From Bordetella parapertussis (GTDB taxonomy: Bacteria > Pseudomonadota > Gammaproteobacteria > Burkholderiales > Burkholderiaceae_B): 42,133 nt of DNA. Below, in pieces: positions 18,095-27,944 of this stretch. The stretch's first letter is position 1. Each line of letters starts with the position of its first letter. Both the position numbers and the translations under genes were made by a program. The notes below the pieces were generated by a model. It saw only the letters and a program-made list of their open reading frames with translations, was not told the origin of the DNA and ran no database searches. Location: assembly GCA_945865935.1 (NCBI GenBank), contig CAMBFI010000022.1:1-42133 (forward strand), read 5' to 3'.

Positions 18095-20689
18095 ATGAAC
18101 TCCGCAAACCGCAAGCCCCTGCCGGGCACCAAGCTTGATTACTTCGACACACGCGCTGCTGTGGATGCAATCAAGTCCGGTGCTTATGACAAACTCCCTT
18201 ACACCTCCCGTGTATTGGCCGAGAACCTTGTGCGTCGATGCGATCCCGCTACGCTGACCGCATCGCTCACGCAGTTGATCGAACGCAAGCAAGACCTGGA
18301 CTTTCCCTGGTTTCCCGCTCGCGTCGTTTGTCACGATATTTTGGGTCAAACCGCTCTGGTTGATCTGGCAGGCTTGCGGGATGCAATTGCAGCGCAAGGC
18401 GGCGATCCCGCCCTAGTGAATCCAGTCGTACCGACACAATTGATTGTGGACCACTCACTCGCCGTCGAATGCGGTGGCTTTGATCCAGATGCTTTTGAAA
18501 AAAATCGTGCGATTGAAGACCGCCGTAACGAAGACCGTTTTCATTTCATCAACTGGACCAAGAAAACCTTCAAGAACGTGGATGTGATTCCTCCGGGCAA
18601 TGGCATCATGCACCAGATCAATCTGGAGCGTATGTCTCCTGTTGTGCACGCGCAAGATGGCGTAGCTTTCCCAGATACCTTGGTCGGCACAGACAGTCAC
18701 ACGCCGCACGTTGACGCGCTCGGCGTGATTGCAATCGGCGTGGGCGGCCTGGAAGCCGAAAGCGTCATGCTCGGACGCGCTTCCTGGATGCGTTTGCCCG
18801 ACATCATTGGTGTGGAATTAACCGGCAAACTGCAGCCTGGCATCACGGCAACAGACCTGGTCTTAGCTTTGACAGAATTTTTGCGTAATCAGAAAGTTGT
18901 TTCGTCTTACCTCGAATTTTTTGGTGAAGGTGCTTCGCACTTAACACTCGGCGATCGCGCAACGATTTCAAACATGACGCCCGAGTATGGCGCGACCGCA
19001 GCCATGTTTTATATCGATCAGCAAACGATCGATTACCTTACCTTGACCGGACGCGAGGAAGCACAGGTCAAATTGGTGGAAACCTACGCCAAGCAAGCAG
19101 GACTCTGGGCAGATAGTCTCAAGAGCGCCGAATACGAGCGCACGCTGCGCTTTGACCTCTCGAGCGTTGTGCGTAATATCGCCGGCCCCTCTAACCCACA
19201 TAGACGCGTGCCCACAACCGAACTCAAGGCCCTAGGCATCTCTGGCAAGGTCGAGAACGAGCCTGGCTTGATGCCCGATGGCGCAGTGATCATCGCAGCG
19301 ATCACCAGCTGCACCAACACAAGCAACCCTCGTAACGTGATCGCCGCTGGTCTACTCGCGCGCAATGCAAATACGCGCGGACTGACGCGCAAGCCATGGG
19401 TCAAGAGTTCGTTGGCACCAGGATCTAAAACGGTTGAACTCTATTTGCAAGAGGCCAAGCTGTTGTCAGAGCTTGAGAAACTCGGCTTTGGTATCGTCGG
19501 CTTCGCCTGCACCACGTGCAACGGCATGAGCGGTGCGCTCGATCCGGGGATTCAACAAGAAATCATTGATCGCGACCTCTACGCCACAGCGGTGTTATCT
19601 GGCAACCGTAACTTTGATGGTCGCATTCACCCCTACGCCAAGCAAGCGTTTCTCGCCTCTCCCCCGCTTGTCGTCGCCTACGCGATCGCAGGCACGATCC
19701 GCTTCGATATTGAAAAAGACATTCTCGGGACTGACCAACAGGGCAAGCCTGTGACGCTTAAAGACATCTGGCCGACAGATGAAGAGATCGACGCGATCGT
19801 CGCGTCAAGCGTCAGGCCTGCACAGTTTCGTAAAGTGTACGAGCCAATGTTCGCGGTGAGCGTTGACAGCGGAGAGAAGTTGAGCCCGCTGTACGCTTGG
19901 CGGCCACAGAGCACCTACATTCGTCGCCCTCCCTACTGGGAAGGTGCGCTTGCTGGTGAACGCGCACTCAAGGGCATGCGTCCCTTGGCCTTGCTGGGTG
20001 ACAACATCACCACGGATCACCTATCACCTTCGAACGCCATCATGATGGACAGCGCCGCCGGCGAATACCTACACAAGATGGGCCTGCCCGAGGAAGACTT
20101 CAACTCGTATGCGACGCACCGCGGCGATCACCTCACCGCCCAACGCGCAACCTTCGCCAACCCAAAGCTCATCAATGAAATGGCCTTGGAAAACGGCAAG
20201 GTCAAGCAAGGCTCGCTCGCTCGTCTCGAGCCCGAGGGCAAGGTCACGCGCATGTGGGAAGCGATCGAGACCTATATGGAACGTAAACAGCCGCTCATTA
20301 TCGTGGCAGGCGCCGACTACGGCCAAGGCTCCTCGCGTGACTGGGCAGCTAAAGGCGTTCGTCTAGCGGGCGTCGAAGCGATTGTGGCGGAGGGGTTTGA
20401 GCGCATCCACCGCACGAACCTCGTCGGCATGGGCGTCTTACCGCTTGAATTCAAGCCTGGTGTCGATCGCAACACGCTCGGCCTGGACGGCACAGAAATG
20501 TATGACGTCGTCGGTCAACGGGTCCCGCGCACAACACTTACGCTGGTGATTACACGCAAAAACGGTGAGCGGGTAGAAGTTCCCGTGACCTGTCGTCTCG
20601 ATACAGCAGAGGAAGTCTCGATTTACGAAGCAGGCGGTGTGTTGCAGCGCTTCGCGCAGGATTTTCTTGAATCAACCGCAGCGACTTAA
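18095..20689 (+). CDS. acnD: Fe/S-dependent 2-methylcitrate dehydratase AcnD
   Basis: Aconitase-family enzyme that dehydrates 2-methylcitrate. It replaces PrpD in many proteobacteria and needs PrpF to supply the right isomer. The 864 residues follow the AcnA-type layout, with 4Fe-4S ligands C406 (ITSCTNTSNPRN), C472 and C475 (ACTTCNGMSG). The C-terminal swivel domain contains LLGDNITTDHLSPSNAI and QGSSRDWAAKG. The start is the ATG one base after the prpC stop. There is no ribosome site, so it must rely on coupling. Pairing with prpF decides for AcnD over AcnA; an AcnA function in citrate isomerisation cannot be excluded by sequence alone. Confidence 0.93.
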   Translation: MNSANRKPLPGTKLDYFDTRAAVDAIKSGAYDKLPYTSRVLAENLVRRCDPATLTASLTQLIERKQDLDFPWFPARVVCHDILGQTALVDLAGLRDAIAAQGGDPALVNPVVPTQLIVDHSLAVECGGFDPDAFEKNRAIEDRRNEDRFHFINWTKKTFKNVDVIPPGNGIMHQINLERMSPVVHAQDGVAFPDTLVGTDSHTPHVDALGVIAIGVGGLEAESVMLGRASWMRLPDIIGVELTGKLQPGITATDLVLALTEFLRNQKVVSSYLEFFGEGASHLTLGDRATISNMTPEYGATAAMFYIDQQTIDYLTLTGREEAQVKLVETYAKQAGLWADSLKSAEYERTLRFDLSSVVRNIAGPSNPHRRVPTTELKALGISGKVENEPGLMPDGAVIIAAITSCTNTSNPRNVIAAGLLARNANTRGLTRKPWVKSSLAPGSKTVELYLQEAKLLSELEKLGFGIVGFACTTCNGMSGALDPGIQQEIIDRDLYATAVLSGNRNFDGRIHPYAKQAFLASPPLVVAYAIAGTIRFDIEKDILGTDQQGKPVTLKDIWPTDEEIDAIVASSVRPAQFRKVYEPMFAVSVDSGEKLSPLYAWRPQSTYIRRPPYWEGALAGERALKGMRPLALLGDNITTDHLSPSNAIMMDSAAGEYLHKMGLPEEDFNSYATHRGDHLTAQRATFANPKLINEMALENGKVKQGSLARLEPEGKVTRMWEAIETYMERKQPLIIVAGADYGQGSSRDWAAKGVRLAGVEAIVAEGFERIHRTNLVGMGVLPLEFKPGVDRNTLGLDGTEMYDVVGQRVPRTTLTLVITRKNGERVEVPVTCRLDTAEEVSIYEAGGVLQRFAQDFLESTAAT

Positions 20690-20738
20690 CCGTATCGCAT
20701 GTCGGATCGTATAAAAATATTTTTTAGGATCTTATTCC

Positions 20739-21920
20739 ATGGCGCACGCACCACAAATTAAAGTTCCCGCAACCTACATGCGCGGCGGTACAAGCAAAGG
20801 TGTTTTTTTTCGTCTACAAGACCTGCCTAAAGACGCACAAGTCCCAGGCGCCGCGCGCGACGCATTTTTGATGCGGGTGATCGGTAGTCCCGATCCCTAT
20901 GGCAAGCAAACGGACGGCATGGGTGCGGCGACTTCCAGCACCAGCAAGACAGTCATTCTTTCAACCAGTACGCGTCCTGATCACGACATCGACTACTTGT
21001 TTGGCCAAGTATCGATCGACAAACCCTTTATCGACTGGAGTGGCAACTGCGGAAACCTTTCCTCCGCTGTGGGGCCTTTCGCCATTAGCAACGGCTTGAT
21101 CGACGCAAGCCGCATCCCAAAAAATGGGATCGTCACCGTGCGCGTCTGGCAAGCGAACATCGGCAAGACCATCATCGCCCATGTCCCCATGACGGACGGC
21201 GCCGTACAAGAAACCGGTGACTTCGAACTCGACGGAGTTACCTTTCCCGCTGCTGAAGTGCAGCTCGAGTTCATGGATCCAGCCGCCGAAGAAGAAGGCG
21301 CAGGTGGCTCAATGTTCCCAACCGGTAATCTGATCGACGATCTTGAAGTTCCTGGCGTCGGGACGCTCAAGGCAACAATGATCAACGCTGGCATTCCGAC
21401 AATCTTTGTGGATGCCGCGGCAGTCGGCTGCACGGGCGCTGAACTGCAAGACGATATCAATGGCGATCCCGAGAAACTTGCCATGTTCGAGAAAATCCGT
21501 GCATATGGCGCGCAACGCATGGGCTTGATCAAAAATCTGGACGAGGCAGCAACGCGCCAGCACACGCCCAAGGTCGCCTTTGTCGCCAAGCCTATCGACT
21601 ACGTGTCGTCTAGCGGCAAGGCCGTCGCAGCAAGTGATGTCAACGTGCTCGTGCGCGCGCTCTCGATGGGCAAGCTGCACCACGCCATGATGGGGACGGT
21701 CGCCGTATCGATTAGTGCGGCGGCAGCCATTCCAGGCACAACGGTTAACTTGGCAGCGGGTGGCGGAAAACGCGATGCCGTGCGCTTCGGTCACCCTTCT
21801 GGCGCGTTGCGTGTCGGAGCAGAAGCCACGATGGTGGATGGCGAGTGGAAGGTCACCAAGGCGATCATGAGTCGTAGCGCGCGCGTGCTGATGGAGGGCT
21901 GGGTCCGCGTACCTGGTTAA
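20739..21920 (+). CDS. prpF: 2-methylaconitate isomerase PrpF
   Basis: Isomerises the 2-methylaconitate released by AcnD so that hydration to 2-methylisocitrate can follow. The 393 residues have the PrpF/diaminopimelate-epimerase-like fold. The N-terminal YMRGGTSKGVFF, GSPDPYGKQTDGMGAATSSTSKT and DWSGNCGNLSSAVGPFAI are PrpF hallmarks. It lies 49 nt after acnD with GGATCTTATTCC before the ATG. No prpR or prpE gene is next to the cluster, so propionate activation and dedicated control must lie elsewhere or be replaced. Confidence 0.94.
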   Translation: MAHAPQIKVPATYMRGGTSKGVFFRLQDLPKDAQVPGAARDAFLMRVIGSPDPYGKQTDGMGAATSSTSKTVILSTSTRPDHDIDYLFGQVSIDKPFIDWSGNCGNLSSAVGPFAISNGLIDASRIPKNGIVTVRVWQANIGKTIIAHVPMTDGAVQETGDFELDGVTFPAAEVQLEFMDPAAEEEGAGGSMFPTGNLIDDLEVPGVGTLKATMINAGIPTIFVDAAAVGCTGAELQDDINGDPEKLAMFEKIRAYGAQRMGLIKNLDEAATRQHTPKVAFVAKPIDYVSSSGKAVAASDVNVLVRALSMGKLHHAMMGTVAVSISAAAAIPGTTVNLAAGGGKRDAVRFGHPSGALRVGAEATMVDGEWKVTKAIMSRSARVLMEGWVRVPG

Positions 21921-21947
21921 TCTGCACTACACTGTTTTTCATTCGAC

Positions 21948-21985
21948 AACGCCGCCCTATGCTTTTGTGCGGCGTTTGCTTTCAC
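21948..21985 (+). terminator. Possible terminator after prpF
   Basis: AACGCCGC (21948-21955) pairs with GCGGCGTT (21969-21976) around a 13-nt loop, followed by a broken T-rich stretch. The stem is good but the T-tract is weak. Confidence 0.5.
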
Positions 21986-22001
21986 CGCTTACACACACAT
22001 C

Positions 22002-22394
22002 ATGTCCGAACACCTTGCTGTTGCACTCACCTTTAGCTTTAGCCTCTTTATCACCTGTAGTTTTGTCTTTGTGATCTCGGGTGCGTATTTGCTGCTGTTT
22101 AAAATCAAAGAAGCAAACGCGCTTTTTAAACATCCTTACCTGCGCGAAAAAAAATTCAACCAATTCACGATCAGCATTCGCCTGACAATCATCTTGGATT
22201 ACTTTTTACGCACTTTGTTTTCGCGCACGAATCTTTGGTTCGCCAAAAATGCGAACCAGTTGCTCTCGCACGTCGATCCCAAAGAAATTCCAATGAGCGT
22301 ACGGTGGCCAATTGTTGGACTTTGGGGCGGCTGCATCATCGGACTCCTCTCGATGGTGACGCTCTGGGGAACACTGATCTTGGGTTCTAGATAA
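22002..22394 (+). CDS. Small two-helix membrane protein of unknown function
   Basis: I do not recognise this 130-residue protein. It has a long hydrophobic N-terminal helix (about 7-34), a basic, aromatic cytoplasmic or peripheral middle containing KEANALFKHPYLREKKFNQF, and a second hydrophobic helix (about 104-128). There is no signal cleavage site. Its stop overlaps the start of the next gene (TAATG), so the two are probably made together. It sits between the prp genes and acnB, which are clearly metabolic, but nothing in the protein ties it to them. Codon use resembles the neighbours. Confidence 0.7.
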   Translation: MSEHLAVALTFSFSLFITCSFVFVISGAYLLLFKIKEANALFKHPYLREKKFNQFTISIRLTIILDYFLRTLFSRTNLWFAKNANQLLSHVDPKEIPMSVRWPIVGLWGGCIIGLLSMVTLWGTLILGSR

Positions 22395-22666
22395 TGCATG
22401 ACATTGCGCACGACGCTGCGGCAAGCCGTTTTTTTCTGCTGCTAGAAGGCCATCGCTGTGTACTCGACTATGCGTTGACCAATGGCACGATGACCATCAC
22501 ACACACTGGGGTCCCGGAGGCCTTGGGTGGACGTGGTCTAGCAGGCGCGCTCACGCGCGTTGCGCTAGAGCACGCTAAACAGCAGGGATGGCGAGTCGTA
22601 CCGCGCTGCAGTTACGCCGCCGTTTACATTCAACGCCATCCGGAATATGCAAGCTTGGTGGCCTAA
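22394..22666 (+). CDS. Small GNAT-fold acetyltransferase-like protein (COG2388/YjdJ type)
   Basis: The 90-residue protein matches the minimal GNAT family: an N-terminal strand pair (RFFLLLEGHRCVLDY), EALGGRGLAGALTRVALEHAKQQGWRVVP as the acetyl-CoA loop and helix, then CSYAAVYIQRHPEYASLV, where the family-typical Cys-x-Tyr and HPEY are seen. Substrates of this family are largely unknown. The start overlaps the stop of the membrane-protein gene by one base. The family call is good and the function is open. Confidence 0.8.
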   Translation: MHDIAHDAAASRFFLLLEGHRCVLDYALTNGTMTITHTGVPEALGGRGLAGALTRVALEHAKQQGWRVVPRCSYAAVYIQRHPEYASLVA

Positions 22667-22709
22667 AGCGGCTCTCAACTTGCATAAACCAAGATTTGCG
22701 TTAATTTAA

Positions 22710-22729
22710 GTCTTATATAAGATATAAGA
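22710..22729. promoter_or_regulatory. Proposed GntR operator, copy 2 (acnB)
   Basis: Identical over 20 bp to the sequence between gntR and mdh. Here the inverted repeat extends by one more pair, with G at 22710 and C at 22730. It ends 3 bp before the acnB -35, the same spacing as at mdh. Chance recurrence of 20 identical bases at two promoters with the same spacing is very unlikely. Confidence 0.75.
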
Positions 22730-22732
22730 CAC

Positions 22733-22761
22733 TTGCTCGTCGCTCGACTTCACTCTACAAT
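22733..22761 (+). promoter_or_regulatory. acnB promoter
   Basis: TTGCTC (22733-22738), a 17-nt spacer and TACAAT (22756-22761). The predicted start is about 30 nt before the acnB ATG. Layout relative to the operator matches the mdh promoter base for base in spacing. Confidence 0.7.
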
Positions 22762-22798
22762 TCTATTCACCAATTTTCCTCACTTCAAAGGCGCTCCC

Positions 22799-25378
22799 AT
22801 GCTCGAAGCCTATCGCCAACATGTTGCCGAACGCGCAGCCCTCGGCATTCCTCCCCTTCCCTTAACGCCACAGCAAACGGCAGACTTGATTACGCTGCTG
22901 CAATCGCCTCCAGCAGGCCAAGGCGAAGCTCTGGTTGAACTCATTACGTACCGCGTGCCAGCGGGCGTAGACGAGGCGGCTAAGGTCAAGGCAGCCTATC
23001 TTGCTGCCGTAGCGAGTGGAAAAGAAAAGTGCTCGCTTATTTCCCGCGCAAAGGCGACGGAGTTATTGGGCACGATGCTAGGCGGCTACAACATCGGCCC
23101 AATGGTCGAACTGCTCGACGACGCCGAAGTGGGCAAGATCGCAGCAGAAGGCCTAAAGAAAACATTGCTGATGTTTGATGCGTTTCACGATGTCAAAGAA
23201 AAAGCAGCGAAAGGCAATGCAAACGCGAAAGCTGTGATGCAAAGCTGGGCTGATGCGGAATGGTTTACCAGCCGTCCAGAAGTGCCAAAGAGCTTGACCA
23301 TCACGATTCTTAAAGTGACAGGCGAAACAAACACGGATGATCTCTCGCCTGCTCCTGATGCCTGGAGCCGTCCAGATATTCCTCTGCACGCCTTGGCGAT
23401 GCTCAAAAACCCGCGTCCTGGGATTGAGCCTGAAGAACCTGGCAAGATCGGGCCCATCAAGTTCATCAACGACTTAAAGAAAAAGGGCCACCTCGTCGCC
23501 TACGTTGGAGACGTTGTGGGTACAGGGTCATCGCGCAAATCAGCCACAAACTCTGTGCTTTGGTTTACCGGCGAAGACATTCCTTTCGTTCCAAACAAGC
23601 GCTTTGGTGGAGTTTGTTTAGGTAATAAGATTGCACCGATCTTCTACAACACAATGGAAGACGCAGGCGCTCTGCCAATCGAGCTGGATGTCTCGAGTAT
23701 GAACATGGGCGACGTGGTTGAACTGCGTCCTTATGAAGGCCAAGCGCTGAAAGATGGCAAAGTCATCTCCAAGTTTGAAGTCAAGTCGGATGTGCTGTTC
23801 GACGAGGTTCGTGCGGGTGGTCGTATTCCGCTGATCGTCGGCCGTGGCCTGACTGGCAAGGCGCGCGAGGCACTTGGTTTACCTCCCTCCACGCTCTTTC
23901 GCTTGCCGACCAAACCTCCTGAAAGCAAGAAAGGCTTCACCCTTGCACAGAAAATGGTTGGTCGTGCCTGTGGACTTGCCGAAGGTCAAGGCGTGCGCCC
24001 AGGCGCCTACTGCGAACCATTGATGACGTCAGTTGGCAGCCAGGATACAACCGGTCCGATGACCCGCGACGAACTCAAAGACCTCGCTTGCTTGGGGTTC
24101 TCGGCAGATCTGGTGATGCAGTCGTTCTGCCACACCGCCGCCTATCCCAAACCCGTCGACGTCAAAACGCAGCACACCCTGCCTCAGTTTATGAGCAACC
24201 GTGGCGGTATTTCGCTGCGTCCCGGTGACGGCGTGATTCACTCCTGGCTCAACCGCATGCTCTTGCCTGACACAGTCGGCACAGGCGGTGATTCGCACAC
24301 ACGTTTCCCAATTGGCATCAGCTTTCCCGCAGGCTCTGGCCTCGTGGCGTTTGCAGCCGCGACTGGCGTGATGCCTCTGGACATGCCAGAGTCTGTCTTG
24401 GTTCGTTTTAAGGGCACAATGCAGCCCGGCGTCACACTGCGTGACTTGGTCAGCGCCATTCCTTTGTATGCGATTAAAGCGGGCTTGCTCACTGTCGAAA
24501 AGCAAAACAAGAAGAACATCTTCTCCGGTCGTATCTTGGAAATCGAAGGTCTGCCAGATCTCAAAGCCGAACAGGCTTTTGAGTTATCAGACGCATCGGC
24601 TGAGCGCTCCGCAGCAGGCTGCACGGTTCGCTTGAACAAAGAGCCCGTCATCGAATACATCAACAGCAACATCGTGATGCTTAAATGGATGATTGCAAAC
24701 GGCTACGATGACGAGCGCAGCATCCGTCGTCGTATCGAGGCAATGGAAGCATGGCTGGCCAACCCTCAGTTGCTTCAACCGGACGCTGACGCTGAATATG
24801 CTGCCGTGATCGAGATCGACCTCGCTGACATTCATGAGCCAATCGTTGCTTGCCCGAACGATCCTGACGACGTGAAATTCTTGTCCGAAGTCGCTGGCGC
24901 CAAGATTGACGAAGTATTCATCGGCAGTTGCATGACGAACATCGGCCATTTCCGCGCCGCTTCCAAGTTGCTCGAAGGCAAACGCGATATGCCGGTCAAG
25001 TTGTGGATTGCCCCACCTACCAAGATGGATGCTGCACAACTGACCGAAGAAGGCCACTACGGCGTATTTGGCGTGGCAGGTGCTCGTACCGAAATGCCAG
25101 GATGCTCGTTGTGTATGGGTAATCAAGCACAAGTGCGTGAGGGGGCCACCGTCATGTCAACCAGCACGCGTAACTTCCCGAATCGTCTGGGCAAGAACAC
25201 CAATGTGTACCTTGGCTCGGCTGAGCTGGCTGCCATCTGCTCGAAACTTGGTCGTATCCCGACTAAGCAAGAGTACATGGCTGACATGGGCGTGATCAAA
25301 GAAAGCAGCAAAGAGATCTATAAGTATCTCAACTTTGATCAAATCCCTGACTACAAGGATATCGCCGACGCAGTGTAA
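22799..25378 (+). CDS. acnB: Bifunctional aconitate hydratase 2 / 2-methylisocitrate dehydratase
   Basis: Main TCA aconitase; AcnB-type enzymes also hydrate 2-methylaconitate, so it serves the methylcitrate cycle as well. The 859-residue AcnB architecture starts with a HEAT-like domain ([22 protein letters not shown]), followed by the swivel domain and the catalytic core. The 4Fe-4S ligands are C711 ([14 protein letters not shown]), C769 and C772 ([12 protein letters not shown]). I chose the ATG at 22799, preceded by AAAGG. An open frame 22 codons longer would begin inside the promoter. No acnA is seen in the window. Confidence 0.96.
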   Translation: MLEAYRQHVAERAALGIPPLPLTPQQTADLITLLQSPPAGQGEALVELITYRVPAGVDEAAKVKAAYLAAVASGKEKCSLISRAKATELLGTMLGGYNIGPMVELLDDAEVGKIAAEGLKKTLLMFDAFHDVKEKAAKGNANAKAVMQSWADAEWFTSRPEVPKSLTITILKVTGETNTDDLSPAPDAWSRPDIPLHALAMLKNPRPGIEPEEPGKIGPIKFINDLKKKGHLVAYVGDVVGTGSSRKSATNSVLWFTGEDIPFVPNKRFGGVCLGNKIAPIFYNTMEDAGALPIELDVSSMNMGDVVELRPYEGQALKDGKVISKFEVKSDVLFDEVRAGGRIPLIVGRGLTGKAREALGLPPSTLFRLPTKPPESKKGFTLAQKMVGRACGLAEGQGVRPGAYCEPLMTSVGSQDTTGPMTRDELKDLACLGFSADLVMQSFCHTAAYPKPVDVKTQHTLPQFMSNRGGISLRPGDGVIHSWLNRMLLPDTVGTGGDSHTRFPIGISFPAGSGLVAFAAATGVMPLDMPESVLVRFKGTMQPGVTLRDLVSAIPLYAIKAGLLTVEKQNKKNIFSGRILEIEGLPDLKAEQAFELSDASAERSAAGCTVRLNKEPVIEYINSNIVMLKWMIANGYDDERSIRRRIEAMEAWLANPQLLQPDADAEYAAVIEIDLADIHEPIVACPNDPDDVKFLSEVAGAKIDEVFIGSCMTNIGHFRAASKLLEGKRDMPVKLWIAPPTKMDAAQLTEEGHYGVFGVAGARTEMPGCSLCMGNQAQVREGATVMSTSTRNFPNRLGKNTNVYLGSAELAAICSKLGRIPTKQEYMADMGVIKESSKEIYKYLNFDQIPDYKDIADAV

Positions 25379-25401
25379 TCACTGTGCTAGGTAGCACCAC
25401 C

Positions 25402-25441
25402 ACACCCGTCTTGTGCCTCGTGCGCCTGACGGGTGTTTTTT
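25402..25441 (+). terminator. Intrinsic terminator after acnB
   Basis: ACACCCGTC (25402-25410) pairs with GACGGGTGT (25428-25436) and is followed by a T-run. It ends the acnB transcript before the DUF2863 gene. Confidence 0.85.
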
Positions 25442-25526
25442 ATTCTGCTCGGTACAAAGCAGCTTGATCGCAGCGAAACGCCATTGTTCGTTACACTAGC
25501 GTTCTTTCTGATTGTTCTTTCCCGAT

Positions 25527-26741
25527 ATGGCTCGCGCCCGCTCAACACCCTCCTCTACCCGCCTGAATCGCGATGCGACCCGCTTGGTTTCGCTTGCCCT
25601 AGCCTTACACAACTCCGGCAGCCGCGTAGAGGATCAGTACTGGGAAAGCGAACTTGGCGCGGTCCTGAACAAGTTGATGCGGGCAGGCAACGATTCTGTC
25701 ATCGACTCCGCACTCGACCATCTCTCGAAAACCAATCTTGGTGGATATGAAGTATTAATCGAGCAGGCTGAAACACTCTCGGAGTCTTGTGTGATTGAGA
25801 AAGACGGTGCGCGTTATGACGTGCTGCTGATCGTCGCTCCGATCGTCGCCTGGACGCGTTACAGCATCCCGGCTTGCGATATACCCATCGGCACCATCAC
25901 CGACATCCACAGTCATTTACAGACCCATGTCCTTGCAGCAAACACTCAGCTTGCTGTCATGCCCAGGCTCGCAAGCCTCGATCAAATGCCTCGCAGCTTT
26001 TGTGAAACATGGGAATGGTTACTCAAACTCGGCGCGCAAGCGCTTGATCTACCCGGCGCGCTTCCCAAGTTGAATACCGAACCAGACGCCTTCAACATGC
26101 TTGCGGATACACGTTATCTGGTGGCAGCCGTCGCGATCCCAGAGGGACAACCTCTGTTTCGTTGGCAGGAGGAGCCGGGCGAGCTTGGTGAGGGTCGCGT
26201 CAAATGCCTTGAAAACTGGGGCAATGCCACACAACCTCTTTTTGCGGAACTCTTGGCCGGCTGTGGCTTTGAAATACTCGTCCCAGACGCCTATTACGTC
26301 AGCAATCGCGAAGCCGATCGACGTGTGCGCCCTCTCTCAGTCAAAGCGGCCGTCTCTTGGCTTGGTTCGGCACTCAATATCGAGCCTAGTCAGCTGCGCG
26401 CAGTCGTTGCGGGCTGCGGCGAGCAACGCATCGATGAATACCGCATCGGCTTCACACAAAAGAATCAGAACGAGGTGGTCTACGGCTGTCTTTGGCCCTT
26501 GTATGGCAAAGAAGAGGATCAACCTCTGCTCGATTGCGAACCGACACCGATTGATACGGTCGATGAGATCGCGGCCTTACTCAAAGAGTGCGGTGTCACA
26601 GACATTCGCCGGCTGCCTGGCACGCTACCGCCTGATTTTTGTGAAGACTGTGGCGCACCGCACTTCCCAAACCCCTCCGGTGAAATGGTTCACGCCGAGC
26701 TACCCGAAGACGCCGAAACGGCGCCTGCGCACTTTCACTAG
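25527..26741 (+). CDS. DUF2863 family protein
   Basis: Protein of 404 residues matching the betaproteobacterial DUF2863 family, whose function is unknown. Features are a basic, Ser/Thr/Arg-rich N-terminus (MARARSTPSSTRLNRDATRL), a central region with VIEKDGARYDVLLIVAPIVAWTRYSIP, and a C-terminus with a CxxC pair (FCEDCGAPHFPNP) followed by an acidic tail ending in histidines, possibly a metal site. There is no signal peptide or membrane helix. I prefer the ATG at 25527 to an in-frame TTG five codons upstream; no good ribosome site is visible for either. Its stop is 2 nt before earP, which suggests the two are cotranscribed. Confidence 0.8.
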   Translation: MARARSTPSSTRLNRDATRLVSLALALHNSGSRVEDQYWESELGAVLNKLMRAGNDSVIDSALDHLSKTNLGGYEVLIEQAETLSESCVIEKDGARYDVLLIVAPIVAWTRYSIPACDIPIGTITDIHSHLQTHVLAANTQLAVMPRLASLDQMPRSFCETWEWLLKLGAQALDLPGALPKLNTEPDAFNMLADTRYLVAAVAIPEGQPLFRWQEEPGELGEGRVKCLENWGNATQPLFAELLAGCGFEILVPDAYYVSNREADRRVRPLSVKAAVSWLGSALNIEPSQLRAVVAGCGEQRIDEYRIGFTQKNQNEVVYGCLWPLYGKEEDQPLLDCEPTPIDTVDEIAALLKECGVTDIRRLPGTLPPDFCEDCGAPHFPNPSGEMVHAELPEDAETAPAHFH

Positions 26742-26743
26742 CG

Positions 26744-27844
26744 ATGCACGCGGATATTTTTTGCCGCGTCGTCGATAACTACGGTGATATTGGCGTCACT
26801 TGGCGGCTAGCACGTCAGCTACAACGCGAGTGCGGCTGGTCCATCCGGCTCTGGGTCGATACACTCGAAAGCTTTAAAAAACTGAATGCTAACGTGGACC
26901 TCTCACGCAGCACACAAGTGATTGAAGATATTGAGATCGTGCACTGGTCTAGCCCGGCCATCGATCTCACACCACATCCAATAGTGATTGCCAGTTTTTC
27001 TTGTGCGCTCCCTCCAGGCTTTCAAGCGCGGATGCTGCCTAATAAGACGTTGTGGATTAACCTTGAGTATCTAAGTGCAGAAGCGTGGGTAGAAGGTTGC
27101 CACGCGCTCCCCTCCCTGCGCTCAGATGGCTTACATGCAAATTTCTTTTTTCCTGGCTTCACCGCACAAACAGGGGGCCTCATTAAAGAGTCCGGACTGC
27201 TGGCCGCACGAGATGCTTGGCAAGCGGATCCTGAACGACAGATCCACTGGATCAAGTCCCTCGGGGTGTCTCCTGAGGGCATACAAGCATGGCAATCAGG
27301 TCGACTGATCTCAGTCTTCTGTTATCCGCAAGCGCCGCTGCAGGCGTTGCTTGCGCACTTGGTAGACGACAAAACCCCAACCCTACTGCTGATTCCACTA
27401 GGCGTCGCCGCAGGCATCCCTAGCGGCCAGCAAGGTAATCTCCATGTGGCACGGATCCCGTTCACGTCTCAGGCAGAATACGACCAAACTCTTTGGACCG
27501 CTGATCTCAACATCGTGCGCGGTGAAGACTCGTTTGTCAGAGGGTTGTGGGCCGCAAAACCGTGTATCTGGCACATTTATCCGCAATCCGAGGATACCCA
27601 CTTAATTAAACTCGATGCCTGGCTGGCCCGTACCGCGCTAGCGGACTCCGTCAAGTCCTGTATCCGAAGTTGGAATAGTGAAGACACCGCGAGAGCTGAG
27701 CCATGCACATGGGGGACCTTATTGGAGCCAGCCTGCTTGAGCACTTGGGCGCGCCAAGCCAAGCACCTTGCGGCAGACCTCGCTCAAAACCCCGACTTAG
27801 CGCATTCGCTAGACCTCTTTTGTCGAACAAAATCCGGACTTTAG
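26744..27844 (+). CDS. earP: EF-P arginine rhamnosyltransferase EarP
   Basis: Transfers rhamnose from dTDP-rhamnose to Arg32 of elongation factor P, which activates EF-P for rescue of polyproline-stalled ribosomes. The 366-residue GT-B-like enzyme has the EarP N-terminal signature FCRVVDNYGDIGVTWRLARQ, with the conserved aspartates D11 and D15. The C-terminal donor-site motif is RGEDSFVRG (259-267). It lies directly upstream of efp, whose product carries the arginine acceptor, so substrate and enzyme agree. The start is 2 nt after the DUF2863 stop. Confidence 0.95.
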   Translation: MHADIFCRVVDNYGDIGVTWRLARQLQRECGWSIRLWVDTLESFKKLNANVDLSRSTQVIEDIEIVHWSSPAIDLTPHPIVIASFSCALPPGFQARMLPNKTLWINLEYLSAEAWVEGCHALPSLRSDGLHANFFFPGFTAQTGGLIKESGLLAARDAWQADPERQIHWIKSLGVSPEGIQAWQSGRLISVFCYPQAPLQALLAHLVDDKTPTLLLIPLGVAAGIPSGQQGNLHVARIPFTSQAEYDQTLWTADLNIVRGEDSFVRGLWAAKPCIWHIYPQSEDTHLIKLDAWLARTALADSVKSCIRSWNSEDTARAEPCTWGTLLEPACLSTWARQAKHLAADLAQNPDLAHSLDLFCRTKSGL

Positions 27845-27905
27845 CCTCGGACGACAGCAGTTCAGCCTCGAACAGGCTAAAATAGAGGGCTTTTTTACAA
27901 AACCG

Positions 27906-27944
27906 CTCCGGCAATTGAGTCCCGGAGACCCAAAGTTACCGGAG
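27906..27944 (+). promoter_or_regulatory. efp leader with two alternative pairings for CTCCGG
   Basis: CTCCGG (27906-27911) can pair with CCGGAG at 27922-27927 or with a second CCGGAG at 27939-27944 that contains the efp ribosome site, 8 nt before the ATG. The pairings exclude each other, so one leaves the ribosome site free and the other hides it. This is a visible sequence relation; regulation is inferred. Confidence 0.35.

Noticed and set aside
18095-20689. AcnA-type aconitase
   Set aside because: The fold is the same, but linkage to prpF and the prp genes favours AcnD.
27845-27905. Terminator between earP and efp
   Set aside because: AGCCT-CGAAC-AGGCT forms only a 5-bp stem and the T-run lies more than 10 nt further on; too weak to call.
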